A stretch of 38,212 nt of DNA from positions 1-38,212 of the forward strand of contig NZ_SPQG01000019.1 in NCBI RefSeq assembly GCF_004944975.1, in the 5' to 3' direction. Shown in pieces: positions 16,173 to 24,805 of this stretch. The stretch is from Halorhabdus amylolytica (GTDB lineage: Archaea; Halobacteriota; Halobacteria; Halobacteriales; Haloarculaceae). A program made the translations under genes and the position numbers. The stretch's first letter is position 1. Each line of letters opens with the position of its first letter. The notes under the pieces were generated by a model that saw nothing but the letters and a program-made list of their open reading frames with translations, was not told the DNA's origin and did not search any database.

Positions 16173-16300
16173 GTGACATCCTCCGCGCCGTGAACTGAGA
16201 GGGAGCGTAGCTCCCTCAAGCAGTCGGGCGTAGCCCGACGACGGCGCGGCTTCCCACGCATGGGGCATACCAGCTAAGTGCGGCTATCGCTGGCAGAGGG
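16173..16300 (+). ncRNA. Strongly folded IS605-end-like or ncRNA-like element (copy A)
   Basis: A perfect 9-bp stem, CCGCGCCGT (16183-16191) with ACGGCGCGG (16241-16249), encloses two perfect hairpins, GAGGGAGC-GTA-GCTCCCTC and TCGGGC-GTA-GCCCGA. This gives a three-way junction. It is followed by a small CCCA/TGGG hairpin and the box GCATACCAGCTAA (16265-16277), which recurs almost unchanged at 26272-26284. The GTGACATCCTCCGCGCC entry resembles right ends of haloarchaeal IS605/IS1341 elements, where TnpB guide RNAs are made, but no tnpB gene is near. Orphan guide-RNA scaffold, MITE or independent ncRNA are all possible. Confidence 0.5.
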
Positions 16301-16618
16301 TTCCGACCCGTGGAAGGCCGAGTGAGTCATTTGCGAATAGTCCGGTGCCGAGATTCCATCCCCACGAACCACGACCGGGTATGGGCGTAGTCGTGGCCGG
16401 TCTACATGATCGATGGCGGCTTTCTACGAGCCGTTTCGGTGATTACGGCGACCACCTCTCTTTGGCTCCGGGTTCCACACGACGGCGACGGGGGCCACAC
16501 AGGTGTTGACTAAACTCCGAATTTTCGGAATTTTCTAATTCCGCTAATTCGCCTGTATTCTGTACTTTGAGGGCCGTAAGACTAGTTTTGGAAACCTTCC
16601 AAAATAGTCAACTTCTTG
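16301..16618. other. Gene-free stretch with operator-like repeats
   Basis: No gene is supportable here. AT-rich repeats of AATTTTC/GAATT occur at 16515-16550, and a perfect TTTTGGAA-ACC-TTCCAAAA inverted repeat lies near 16584-16602, just before GTCAAC and a small reading frame. These look like a promoter or operator or an element end, with no firm assignment. Confidence 0.3.
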
Positions 16619-16849
16619 ATGGGCCCGCTCGGGGAACTTCCAGAACGCTCTGGAGCGTCAGCGATGAATACTCCGGAGCGTACAGTGCTGAAAAGCCGCT
16701 TGAGATGTGTTGAAATAGTGACTGAACTTTTGAAGAATCATCATAGCAATGCAGATCAATCCCTATCTGGACCCACACCGGCCAAACAACGTCTTGACCA
16801 ATACATTTGCTACGGTCTGATCAAGCTAGGTCTCTCCACTGATACCTAG
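16619..16849 (+). CDS. Doubtful small protein
   Basis: This 76-codon frame lies after the AT-rich operator-like region. It may equally start at the ATG at 16664. The middle (RLRCVEIVTELLKNHH) could form a helix, but I see no family signature and the composition is not acidic, unlike most haloarchaeal proteins. It may be a remnant. Confidence 0.3.
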   Translation: MGPLGELPERSGASAMNTPERTVLKSRLRCVEIVTELLKNHHSNADQSLSGPTPAKQRLDQYICYGLIKLGLSTDT

Positions 16850-16972
16850 ACAACTCCAGAATTAGCAAACTGCTCCCCAAATACCTTTACTAACAGACGG
16901 AAAATGACAGTTCATTGCAAGACAGATTCGATCCTTCTGAACGAGCCCCTGGGATGTACCGGCCAGTGCGTT

Positions 16973-18148
16973 CTATTGTAATTCCTCATTCAAAACCGGC
17001 GTCAAATGTTCGTGGAATTCCGCCAGCCGGCCAACGGCCCACACTTTGAGATCCTCGTCTTCCAGAGCGTCGTCCAGTGGGCCCACCTCCCGTTTGACAT
17101 AGAGTCGCGTGTACCCGCTACTGCCGTACCCCTCTGAATGGATCTCTCCGGAGATGTCCAGTGAACGGTCTTCGATTGCCGACTGCATTGTCTCAAGCAT
17201 TTCCCCGTTCCGTGAGGACTCGTCAAACTGAAAGTTCATCACGACGTGGAGCTCCTTGTCGCCAGGATCCCCTTTGAAGTGCCACACGAATTCGACATCC
17301 GTGTGGCCGGCCGGAATCGTGAGCCAGCTGTCGCTACTGGCACTCCTGCTGGTGACGCCGGGGAGTTCTTCTTTAAAGCGTCCGAGCACTTCGGCGAAGA
17401 ACCGTCGGTACTTCTTCTGTTTCGGCGATTCCTCCTGTTCTTTGATTTCCTGCGTCTCGTCGACACCGATGATCGTCGGGACGAACATCTCGGCATCGTT
17501 CTTCTCGTAGTAATCGAATTCAACGCAGTTGATCTTCAGATCGTGTTCGTCCCGCAGCCAGCGCGTCATTCGCCGGACGTCGTCGGTCATCGTGTACGCG
17601 ACCAGCATGAGCTGGGGCGACTCCAGCCTCTCAGTGAACTCCCGCTCGAAGTCGTCGATGTCAAACTCCGAGTCTTCTTCGTGGTCGAACGCTCTGTAGA
17701 GTTCCTCCACCGACTCATAGTCGGTGAGGTCGAAAAATTCGTCTTGGTCCATCCGGGCCAGTGAGGACGCATAATCAAATAGTTGGGTCGCGGCTGATCG
17801 CGGCGACCGGTCGCGCTTGAACTCGATCGTGGTAAGCGTCCCACGTTTGTCACAAACAAGTAGATCTGGCTCCTTGCCGGTCGGTAACTGGAGCTTGCTC
17901 CCAAGAACGACGTTCTCCCGGGTCGTGAGCGTCCCCATCACTAGCCTCGGATCGCTGTGGATCACCTCGTGAAGGTCGTCCTCTAGATGTTCCTCGCTGT
18001 ACTCCACCTCCTCGAGATACTCAATTTCGTCATCCTCGCGGCGAAAGCCGATCAATGACATTACCATAGATGCCAGGAGCCATCCAAAAGATCTTGCCCC
18101 GTCGACATAGCGGCCGGGCAAGGGTCGATTTGCATCGCTTCGGGCCAT
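16973..18148 (-). CDS. PD-(D/E)XK nuclease with DUF4268-like C-terminal domain
   Basis: In the 391-residue protein the nuclease core lies near 55-130: Glu61 in LHEVIHSDP, then PDLLVCD (Asp95), TTIEFKRD (Glu109, Lys111), and the following helix with Gln122 and Tyr126. The catalytic pattern is complete. The C-terminal part (about 255-385) resembles DUF4268, a domain often attached to restriction-like nucleases. The N-terminus has one weakly hydrophobic stretch (21-35) that may be a membrane contact or an over-long start. It begins 4 bases after the stop of the upstream nuclease gene, so the two are almost certainly one operon. A defence function is inferred. Confidence 0.75.
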   Translation of the reverse strand: MARSDANRPLPGRYVDGARSFGWLLASMVMSLIGFRREDDEIEYLEEVEYSEEHLEDDLHEVIHSDPRLVMGTLTTRENVVLGSKLQLPTGKEPDLLVCDKRGTLTTIEFKRDRSPRSAATQLFDYASSLARMDQDEFFDLTDYESVEELYRAFDHEEDSEFDIDDFEREFTERLESPQLMLVAYTMTDDVRRMTRWLRDEHDLKINCVEFDYYEKNDAEMFVPTIIGVDETQEIKEQEESPKQKKYRRFFAEVLGRFKEELPGVTSRSASSDSWLTIPAGHTDVEFVWHFKGDPGDKELHVVMNFQFDESSRNGEMLETMQSAIEDRSLDISGEIHSEGYGSSGYTRLYVKREVGPLDDALEDEDLKVWAVGRLAEFHEHLTPVLNEELQ

Positions 18149-18152
18149 GACC

Positions 18153-18959
18153 TCACTCCGGCGGATGTACCTCGTGAATTCGGAGTGAGTACTGGTCCGG
18201 AAGGGCCTTGATGATGACCCGGATTTTCAAGATGCGTTCGTCTCTTGCCAGTGTCTCCATCGTTTTAACCTGCGACCGTTGGAATGACGCGTCGCCCGTC
18301 TTGATTTCACAATAGTACCGTTCCAATAGTTCGCCGTCCCACCCGTCTTTAGCCTTGATAACGCAGTCCGGCTTCCATCTTCCCATTCCGGATGAGATCT
18401 TAACCGAAGACGAACGACCGCGATTGACATCTACACTTAGACCCCACTCAAGATCGTTCTCGTCGATATCTAGGTCCTGCCGGACGAAGTAAATGAGTGC
18501 GTGTGGCTTCGGGGACTCCAATAGGATCGCCTCGCCAAGCGCACCATACAGGTTCGCTCCCACGTCGAACGTCCACGTGTCACCGTCGATATCAGCTGGT
18601 TCCTTGATGGACGGGTTGTGTTCGGCGAGTAGGTACGCATCGATGTCTGTTGGTTCGTTCTCTGGGGCGGCTTGGACTCTGAGTGGCCCATTGGAGGCTG
18701 ACAACTGGCTTGCGTAGTCCTCCGCGTGCTCTCTCGATCCGAATTCAAGTGTGTCACCGTGGCCTCCGACAGCTTCCCGAAGTCGATCATTCACCTCCAG
18801 TGCCCCGGGTTTCACTTCGACTACGAATCCTGTCTCTACCCCCGGCTCAATAGATTCGGCAGTGTGATCAGCGTCAGGGGTTGCAGAAGTATCCGACTGC
18901 GCAACGACATTTCCGTCCTCGAATCGTAATTGATACTCGTCTGATTTGTCGTCTTCCAT
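18153..18959 (-). CDS. Second PD-(D/E)XK nuclease-like protein of the operon
   Basis: The 268-residue protein has an unassigned N-terminal half (about 1-125) followed by a nuclease-like domain: Glu143 in GALGEAILLES, Asp198 in WKPDCVI, Glu218 and Lys220 in YYCEIKTGDAS, and Gln227/Gln230 in FQRSQ. The EIKTGxAxFQRxQ segment is characteristic of PD-(D/E)XK enzymes that act on DNA. The ATG at 18959 is preferred to an upstream TTG in the same frame. It is the first gene of a two-gene operon with the DUF4268-type nuclease. There is no methylase or helicase nearby, so this is not a normal restriction-modification system. Confidence 0.7.
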   Translation of the reverse strand: MEDDKSDEYQLRFEDGNVVAQSDTSATPDADHTAESIEPGVETGFVVEVKPGALEVNDRLREAVGGHGDTLEFGSREHAEDYASQLSASNGPLRVQAAPENEPTDIDAYLLAEHNPSIKEPADIDGDTWTFDVGANLYGALGEAILLESPKPHALIYFVRQDLDIDENDLEWGLSVDVNRGRSSSVKISSGMGRWKPDCVIKAKDGWDGELLERYYCEIKTGDASFQRSQVKTMETLARDERILKIRVIIKALPDQYSLRIHEVHPPE

Positions 18960-19262
18960 CTCGGTGCTCTCCAATATGATCTGTTCACGTCAGCTGAAGA
19001 TACCTTCGAAGAGTCCGATATCAACGAGGTACTACGAGGGGGATCGATGGAGATTCCAGGAAGAGGACGAGTTATCGAACTACTGATTTTGGAAATGCAG
19101 ATTTCTGAAATATATATTTCTTTATCGTCGTCGGCATACTGTGTGATATCGCATCCGCTCAATCCGAATGCAAATTTCACAGTGTTCCGGTTCAAACGAT
19201 CGTCGGAACTCGTTTCGTTTGGGCGAGTCTCCGCTTTTCGCCACCAACCGCCTGATGATCTG

Positions 19263-19412
19263 TCATTCTGTTCGATGAAGTAGGTCCCTACAGGTCGATT
19301 TCGCGACTCCAACACTGTCCGCCAGGTCCTCTTGCGTGCTGTTTCGGAAGTCGTCCTAATAGCCGTTCTCCAGCGCTGCTTAGACGATAGTCTACTGGCG
19401 GTCGGTCAATAA
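19263..19412 (-). pseudogene. Decayed HTH-10 (bacterioopsin-activator type) regulator fragment
   Basis: Read on the minus strand, this 50-codon segment gives LLTDRQ, then ALENGY, RNSTQEDLADSVGVAK and STCRDLLHRTE followed by a stop. This is the C-terminal HTH-10 domain of haloarchaeal Bat-like regulators, which normally runs LTDRQ...AxExGYFDxPR...EDLAxxxGxSKSTxSxLLHRAE. Three in-frame stop codons interrupt it, including one where Phe is expected after ENGY. The rest of the gene is missing. Around it (18960-19556) are AT-rich palindromes such as GAAATATATATTTC near 19107, but no intact gene. Confidence 0.75.
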
Positions 19413-19556
19413 CTGATTTAAGTTCTTAAGTGACAACAGGTATCTAGTCCACGCAGAGATCTTGAGTATTTGTGGAGGTGTAATCTACCACCCCACTATT
19501 TTTATTTAGCACCGAAAACACCAATAACGGTCACCGTATTTGCAGGGATACAACTG

Positions 19557-20729
19557 ATGGAACGAGATGATTTCGACGAGACGGCTCCCGGTGAAATCGT
19601 TCCTACGACTACACAGAAGGGAACGTACTCGGCGTTTCGGCCCGATCCGCTTCCGCCCGCAATCAGCACTGAGCAACTCATTACGCCGCTGGCGGAAGCG
19701 ACGCAGGCACTTGGTCGACTCCATGGTATCGGTCCCCGTGTCGGATCGCGAGAGATACTCATCGAGCCATTCATCCGAAAGGAAGCACTGGAATCCTCGC
19801 AAATCGAAGGGACACATGCCACACTCTCTGACATCTACGCCTATGAGGCTGGACAAGAAGCGCTCATCCACGAAGACAGACGACAGGGGACACAGGAGGT
19901 TGTGAACTACCTGCACGCACTGACTCACGGATTAGATGCGATCACAGCGGGCGATCCGATCACTGTCGAGCTACTGTGCGAAATGCACGACAGATTGCTT
20001 TCAGGTGTCCGCGGAGATGCGGCCAATCCAGGCGAACTCCGCGCGACTCAGAACTTCATCGGCAGTACGCCCTACATCCAGGACGCCAGGTATGTTCCGC
20101 CACCACCGAACGAGATTCCCGACCTTCTAGCGGACTTGCTTGAGTACGCAAACCAAGATGTTGATCTCCATCCGCTCCTCCGGACCGGACTGATCCACTA
20201 TCAGTTCGAGACCATTCATCCGTTTCTCGATGGGAATGGTCGTCTCGGGCGGCTGTTAATCAGTCTCCTTTTGCAACGAGACGGCCTCTTGCCCGAGCCG
20301 TATCTATACTTGAGTTCGTATTTCAATGCACGACGCTCGGACTACGTCGACCATCTCTTAGCAGTAAGCCAGCATGGCGAATGGGAGGAGTGGCTGCTGT
20401 TCTTCCTTCGTGGCGCCCAATCACAGGCAGACGAAGCTCACCAGCGGGCAAATCTATTGGTCGACCTCCGTGAGGACTATCAACAGCGCTACCAGAGTGA
20501 GCGGTCTGAGAACATCCTGGAGCTTGTCATGCGGCTGTTCGAAGATCCATACCTCGATGTGAACACGGCAGCCGAGTGGTTGGGGGTAGAATACAGTACG
20601 GCTAATCGGCTCGTTGGGCAGCTCGAGGACGACGGAATACTCGAAGAGCTCACCGGAAAAGAGCGAAATCGGTTCTATCGAGCAAGCGAGGTCTTCGAGA
20701 TCATTAACAAGCCAATCGACCGACTCTGA
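19557..20729 (+). CDS. Fic-domain AMP-transferase-like protein with C-terminal winged helix
   Basis: The 390-residue protein has a canonical Fic active site, HPFLDGNGRLGR, at 221-232. An N-terminal inhibitory helix carries SSQIEG (80-85), matching the (S/T)xxxE(G/N) motif of class II Fic proteins, in which the Glu blocks ATP until relieved. Residues about 320-385 form a winged helix (TAAEWLGVEYSTANRLV). The length and layout match the widespread Fic/DUF4172-like group. It would transfer AMP or another nucleotide to a protein hydroxyl; the target is unknown. The ATG at 19557 gives the family's usual N-terminus; a TATA-like TATTTTTATTT lies about 55 bases upstream. Confidence 0.9.
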   Translation: MERDDFDETAPGEIVPTTTQKGTYSAFRPDPLPPAISTEQLITPLAEATQALGRLHGIGPRVGSREILIEPFIRKEALESSQIEGTHATLSDIYAYEAGQEALIHEDRRQGTQEVVNYLHALTHGLDAITAGDPITVELLCEMHDRLLSGVRGDAANPGELRATQNFIGSTPYIQDARYVPPPPNEIPDLLADLLEYANQDVDLHPLLRTGLIHYQFETIHPFLDGNGRLGRLLISLLLQRDGLLPEPYLYLSSYFNARRSDYVDHLLAVSQHGEWEEWLLFFLRGAQSQADEAHQRANLLVDLREDYQQRYQSERSENILELVMRLFEDPYLDVNTAAEWLGVEYSTANRLVGQLEDDGILEELTGKERNRFYRASEVFEIINKPIDRL

Positions 20730-20848
20730 CACGATTGTCCGGGAAACGCGGCTTCTTTATGATCGGACTATGTGTCTGGTTTTGAGGAGGTCTGTTTCAG
20801 CGTGAGCAGCTCAGCATACACTCTTGCGCGCTTTGGGGGCTCAAATCT

Positions 20849-20863
20849 GTAGCTTTACGCTAC
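20849..20863. promoter_or_regulatory. Palindrome upstream of a winged-helix gene
   Basis: GTAGC-TTTAC-GCTAC is a perfect inverted repeat 74 bases before the ATG at 20937. It could be the operator of the regulator encoded there. A TATA-like CCTTATT follows near 20901. Confidence 0.35.
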
Positions 20864-20936
20864 ACCGGAACTCCGCATTGTGACACCTCTGTCTCGACAA
20901 ACCTTATTGCGACTTGTGTGCAATTCGCTATAAAAG

Positions 20937-21470
20937 ATGGCTACGAGAAAAGCGAACTATGAGACACCTCTCGATACCGGCGGCGAGGCGTTCGAACTGC
21001 TCGGGAACGCCCGCAAAGCATGGATATACACCTATATCCGCCATCACCCGTCGACGACGATCCAGGACATTGTCGAAACGCTCGATCAACCACAACGAAC
21101 GGTCTACGAATACGTCGACGACCTCGAAGCCGCGGGTTTCATCGAACAATCGAATGACGGGCGACCAGCGGAGTATACAGCTCACGAGATAGAGATTCAA
21201 CTGGCAGAAGGCGATGCCGAACGACGAATCACGCCGGAGTTGGTTGAGGCGGTTGCCCGCCGAACGCGTGACGATGACATCGATACCTACATCGATCGCC
21301 ACGGACTGGACGGACTCGCCGTCGCACTCGAATACACTCGTGAGTACGTCGACGGATCGATACCTCATCAGATCATGGCCCGCGAGCAAGAGATCTCACC
21401 CGTCGAAGCGGGCGTCGTTCTGGATGCACTCCGTCCGGTCGTCGAGGATGTCGTTCCCGAATTTGACTGA
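20937..21470 (+). CDS. Helix-turn-helix regulator (DUF7437-like)
   Basis: The 177-residue protein has an N-terminal winged helix (about 20-80): LLGNARKAWIYTYIRHHP, then TIQDIVETLDQPQRTVYEYVDDLEAAGFI. A helical C-terminal domain follows, with GLDGLAVALEYTREYVDGS. This architecture is common in haloarchaeal accessory islands and is often paired with a toxin-like partner. Here the partner could be the Fic gene 207 bases upstream, or none. The sequence GCTATAAAAG directly before the ATG is an additional A/T-rich element of unclear role. Confidence 0.8.
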   Translation: MATRKANYETPLDTGGEAFELLGNARKAWIYTYIRHHPSTTIQDIVETLDQPQRTVYEYVDDLEAAGFIEQSNDGRPAEYTAHEIEIQLAEGDAERRITPELVEAVARRTRDDDIDTYIDRHGLDGLAVALEYTREYVDGSIPHQIMAREQEISPVEAGVVLDALRPVVEDVVPEFD

Positions 21471-21740
21471 CGCTACTCCTTGTGCCTTCTTCCTCTGTAC
21501 TTCCCTATTGCAACATTGTGACTGGAGCTCTCAACTAAACTCGATTCGTGATTCGGCCGAGTGAAGAACGGCAACCACAACCGGCGATTGATCTTTACGT
21601 CCCGGTTCGAGGATTCGACTGAGCGCAAATCGGACGAGCATGTGGCCACTCTCGAGAAAATACAGTCCGACGTTGACACGGATTCACCATTCGGCTTGCA
21701 AAACTCGGACACCACTTTCGGTTTGCGTCAGAGCATTCGC

Positions 21741-22754
21741 ATGTCCACTGAACTTGACCCACTCGATCCAGCGACCGCCCGACAGATGTACCTCGACGAG
21801 CGACGCAACGAGCTCGCTGTTGCGACGATTCAGTCCCACGGGTACCGACTCCAGCAGTTTGTCGACTGGTGCAACCAGGACGGCATCGAGAACCTGAACG
21901 AACTCTCCGGGCGAGACGTGCATCGCTTCCGCGTCGACCGACGGAACGAGGACGACCTCGCCACCGCGACCATGAAGGGCCAGCTCGCAACGCTACGGAT
22001 CTTCCTGAGATTCTGTGCGAGCGTCGACGGGGTCGAGCCCGGGATGGACGAAAAGATCATTCTCCCGCGGACGACGGCGGAGGATGCCCGTGACGAACTC
22101 GTCAATCCCGACCGTGCCAGACAGATCCTCGAGCACCTCGATCGATACCGATACGCCACGCTGGAACATGCACTGCTTTCGGTCCTCTGGCACACAGGGC
22201 TGCGGATCGGTGCGGCGATCAGTCTCGACGTGGAGGACTACGATTCCGGCGAGCAGTACCTGGATCTGGTCCACCGTCCTGCGGATGGGACGCCGTTGAA
22301 GAACGGCGCACATAGCGAGCGTTTCGTCGCCCTGTCCGAGCGAGTCTGTACTGTCCTCGACGACTGGCTCGAGGTGAACCATCCGGGTGTCGAGGACGAT
22401 TACGGGCGATTGCCGCTGTTCGCGACGCGACGGGCTCGACTGAGCAAGAACCGCGGACGGACGATCGCCTACCAGTACACTCGCCCGTGCGTCTACTCGA
22501 ACGAGTGCCCACACGACCGAGACGAGGAGACTTGCGAGGCTCTCTCGACTGCCCGCGCGTACGCCTGTCCGTCGGCGATGAGCCCACACCCGTTCCGTCG
22601 CGGGGCGATCACGTACCACTTGCAGCAGGACACGCCGGAGAAGGTCGTGAGCGATCGGATGGACGTGGGTATGGACGTGCTGGAACGCCATTACGACCAG
22701 CGATCGGCGAAAGACAAACTACGTCAGCGGCGCCGCTACCTTCCAGACGACTAA
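21741..22754 (+). CDS. Tyrosine recombinase/integrase
   Basis: The 337-residue protein has a SAM-like core-binding domain (about 10-105) and a catalytic domain with Arg155 (HTGLRIGA), Lys187, His283 and Arg286 (SPHPFRRGA) and nucleophile Tyr318 (LERHYDQRS). The set is complete, so it should be active. Between strands and active site it carries four cysteines (250, 256, 265, 276) that probably bind zinc, a halo-type insert also seen in the recombinase at 26959-28086. The ATG at 21741 is chosen over an upstream frame without domain content. The following 458 bases (22755-23212) hold no gene I can support; no attachment site was identified. Confidence 0.9.
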   Translation: MSTELDPLDPATARQMYLDERRNELAVATIQSHGYRLQQFVDWCNQDGIENLNELSGRDVHRFRVDRRNEDDLATATMKGQLATLRIFLRFCASVDGVEPGMDEKIILPRTTAEDARDELVNPDRARQILEHLDRYRYATLEHALLSVLWHTGLRIGAAISLDVEDYDSGEQYLDLVHRPADGTPLKNGAHSERFVALSERVCTVLDDWLEVNHPGVEDDYGRLPLFATRRARLSKNRGRTIAYQYTRPCVYSNECPHDRDEETCEALSTARAYACPSAMSPHPFRRGAITYHLQQDTPEKVVSDRMDVGMDVLERHYDQRSAKDKLRQRRRYLPDD

Positions 22755-23212
22755 CTCAGTCACAATCGATCGCCGTGTGTGATTTCACTGTCCTCGTCGT
22801 CGGTCGATTATACTCTCTGTCGATGCTCGATTCTGTAAACTTCTAGCACCGGTTTTGCGTACGAGGAAGCAGGTGAGCCGATAGTTGTCGATCCGCCGTT
22901 TCCAATCTAGTCTGGGGTGTCACAGGACTGTGGCACATTTGGGCTGTGGAGGTAAGTACGAGGACTGAAATAGCGAATTGTCCAGGCACCTGCCTGATAT
23001 CGGTCACCATCTGGTTGCTGAATATAGAGTGTGTATGTATCATAGGAATCGAGGCATTGTTTAGAGAGCGAAGAGAGTCGTGAAGTAACCGATTAAATAT
23101 GTAAATATTTTTACTGGATTCAAATATGTCTTAGAGCGGTATCTGGTTCGAAATCCAAGTCTTCCGTAGTTAATAAATATGATGAATATACCAAAAAAAT
23201 TAAGATAAGATT

Positions 23213-24013
23213 CTAATTATAGTCTTCAGGAATGATTTTATCAGACAAATTAATGACGGTCGCCCCATGTGGCATATTTCCAGTAAGCTGTGGTTCAGAG
23301 ATGACAGATCGGATCAATATCTCAAAGACCTCTTCATCTTTATCCTCATCAAATTCTTCTCCCAAGTAGACCATTAGCCGGTCATCTGGTTTTGGCGCAT
23401 TGAAGCCCTCTACTGAACCGATGTATTCTGGACGATCACTGTCGGCGTAGCGCTTCTGTACGACATTTACATTTTCCTTATTGTATAGTACTATATCGTC
23501 GATGCCCCACTTTGATGGCATCCATTCAACCTTAATATCTGACGCACCTGCGATATACATACCGTCTTCTTTAGACTTAATCCGTCCGTCACTACGCCAC
23601 TCATGGAGTTGCATTCGGAAATCCGTGCTATTGGGGATATAGATAATATCAGGATCATATACGTGATCAAAAGAATTTACAATTATCGAGTCATACGAGA
23701 ACTCAGATACTTCAAAAGAATCAATTTCACCCTGTTCAGCAGCAGCCCTGATTGAGGATAAAATACTCACGATCTCACCAGTTGTTATCGAGTCAACGAA
23801 TTGTTGAATTAGCGGCTTCAAAATAACTCCTTCATCTCGGAAGAATCGTTTTGGTAGGTTACTTCGCTTTCCGACTTGTGCAAACTCTTGATGAGAATGG
23901 GTCCTCTCATCGTATTCTGTTACATTTGAAACCTCATCCAATTCTGTAGATTCCTCGTAGTTGCTCACGATCTCACGAGCGAATGAATTAACTTCTTCAA
24001 TTTCAGAGGTCAT
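23213..24013 (-). CDS. Unknown protein of an AT-rich two-gene unit
   Basis: The 266-residue acidic soluble protein has no recognised motif. It contains a helical N-terminus (SEIEEVNSFAREIVSNYEES), a central region rich in I, Y and D, and a closing strand-rich part. Its start ATG overlaps the stop of the upstream membrane-protein gene as ATGA, so the two are translationally coupled. Base composition is much more AT-rich than in the rest of the window, a strong sign of recent transfer. A sensor/effector pair for defence is a guess from context. Confidence 0.65.
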   Translation of the reverse strand: MTSEIEEVNSFAREIVSNYEESTELDEVSNVTEYDERTHSHQEFAQVGKRSNLPKRFFRDEGVILKPLIQQFVDSITTGEIVSILSSIRAAAEQGEIDSFEVSEFSYDSIIVNSFDHVYDPDIIYIPNSTDFRMQLHEWRSDGRIKSKEDGMYIAGASDIKVEWMPSKWGIDDIVLYNKENVNVVQKRYADSDRPEYIGSVEGFNAPKPDDRLMVYLGEEFDEDKDEEVFEILIRSVISEPQLTGNMPHGATVINLSDKIIPEDYN

Positions 24014-24444
24014 TGCCAATCCTCCAATGTAATATCTGACCCACCGACTGAAATGGTCTCTTTCATAGCTTTCTCTGCTTTACTATCCATTAGTTCTGCT
24101 TGAGACTCAACCATCTCTCTTATAGCTCTCTTTTTACTCAGATTTTCGTCATGATGCTTTTTCCAAATCCAAATCCCGTAGCTACCCATAAAGATTCCAG
24201 CAATTCCAGGTACTGCTAAAAACAGAATATGAAGTCCGTCAGATTGTCCTGCAAAAGAGAATGTAGCCGTTAAATACCCAAATACGCCTAAATAGGAGAG
24301 TACAAATAATGATGTACCCGTGGAGGTGAAATATTTGTGATATTCGCTATAGTTTATTTGAGCGACACCATTCAGTGCTTTGCTCATCCTACTTATACCG
24401 AGCAAACGGAACCACTTTATTATTGTTCTGTCCTTGTCAGCCAT
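24010..24444 (-). CDS. Two-helix membrane protein, first gene of the AT-rich unit
   Basis: The 144-residue protein has a basic, cytosolic-looking N-terminus, two transmembrane helices (about 46-65 and 72-94) and a charged C-terminal tail (about 95-144) predicted to be helical and possibly coiled coil (KKRAIREMVESQAELMDSKAEKA). I recognise no family. It is coupled by a 4-base overlap to the following gene. An inverted repeat lies 25 bases upstream of its start. Confidence 0.65.
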   Translation of the reverse strand: MADKDRTIIKWFRLLGISRMSKALNGVAQINYSEYHKYFTSTGTSLFVLSYLGVFGYLTATFSFAGQSDGLHILFLAVPGIAGIFMGSYGIWIWKKHHDENLSKKRAIREMVESQAELMDSKAEKAMKETISVGGSDITLEDWQ

Positions 24445-24468
24445 CCGAATTAGATTAGTACGCCACGG

Positions 24469-24518
24469 TCTGACACAGACGATGGCTTTTACGACATTCT
24501 TTCCGTCTGTGTGTCAGA
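24469..24518. repeat. Inverted repeat upstream of the AT-rich unit
   Basis: TCTGACACAGACG (24469-24481) pairs with CGTCTGTGTGTCAGA (24504-24518), identical apart from a 2-base insertion, with a 22-base loop. It could be an operator for the two-gene unit or a short element end. The remaining 24519-24805 shows no gene. Confidence 0.7.
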
Positions 24519-24805
24519 ATTGTGCCCAAAAGCCGAAATCCAGTATGTACGCTAGATACTTGAGTAGTACCAGTAAAGCAAATCCTTCGTAGGGATACAA
24601 TGACGCCTCGATATGACTGACGGATATGCGCCCTGTATTCAGCACGACGCTATAGACAGCAACATTTCCTGAGAGAATCTTCAGCGGTCAACTCGCAATC
24701 TACCAAATAGGTATTTCAACATGGTTCAGCCAGACGAAACAGCTTGTGAGGGGGTGTATGACCACCCTCTTCCAGTCGGTTATCGGGATCTATATGTTCC
24801 TGTCA

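Noticed and set aside
22843-23043. 66-codon minus-strand frame
   Set aside because: No ribosome site, domain or composition bias; likely chance in intergenic DNA.
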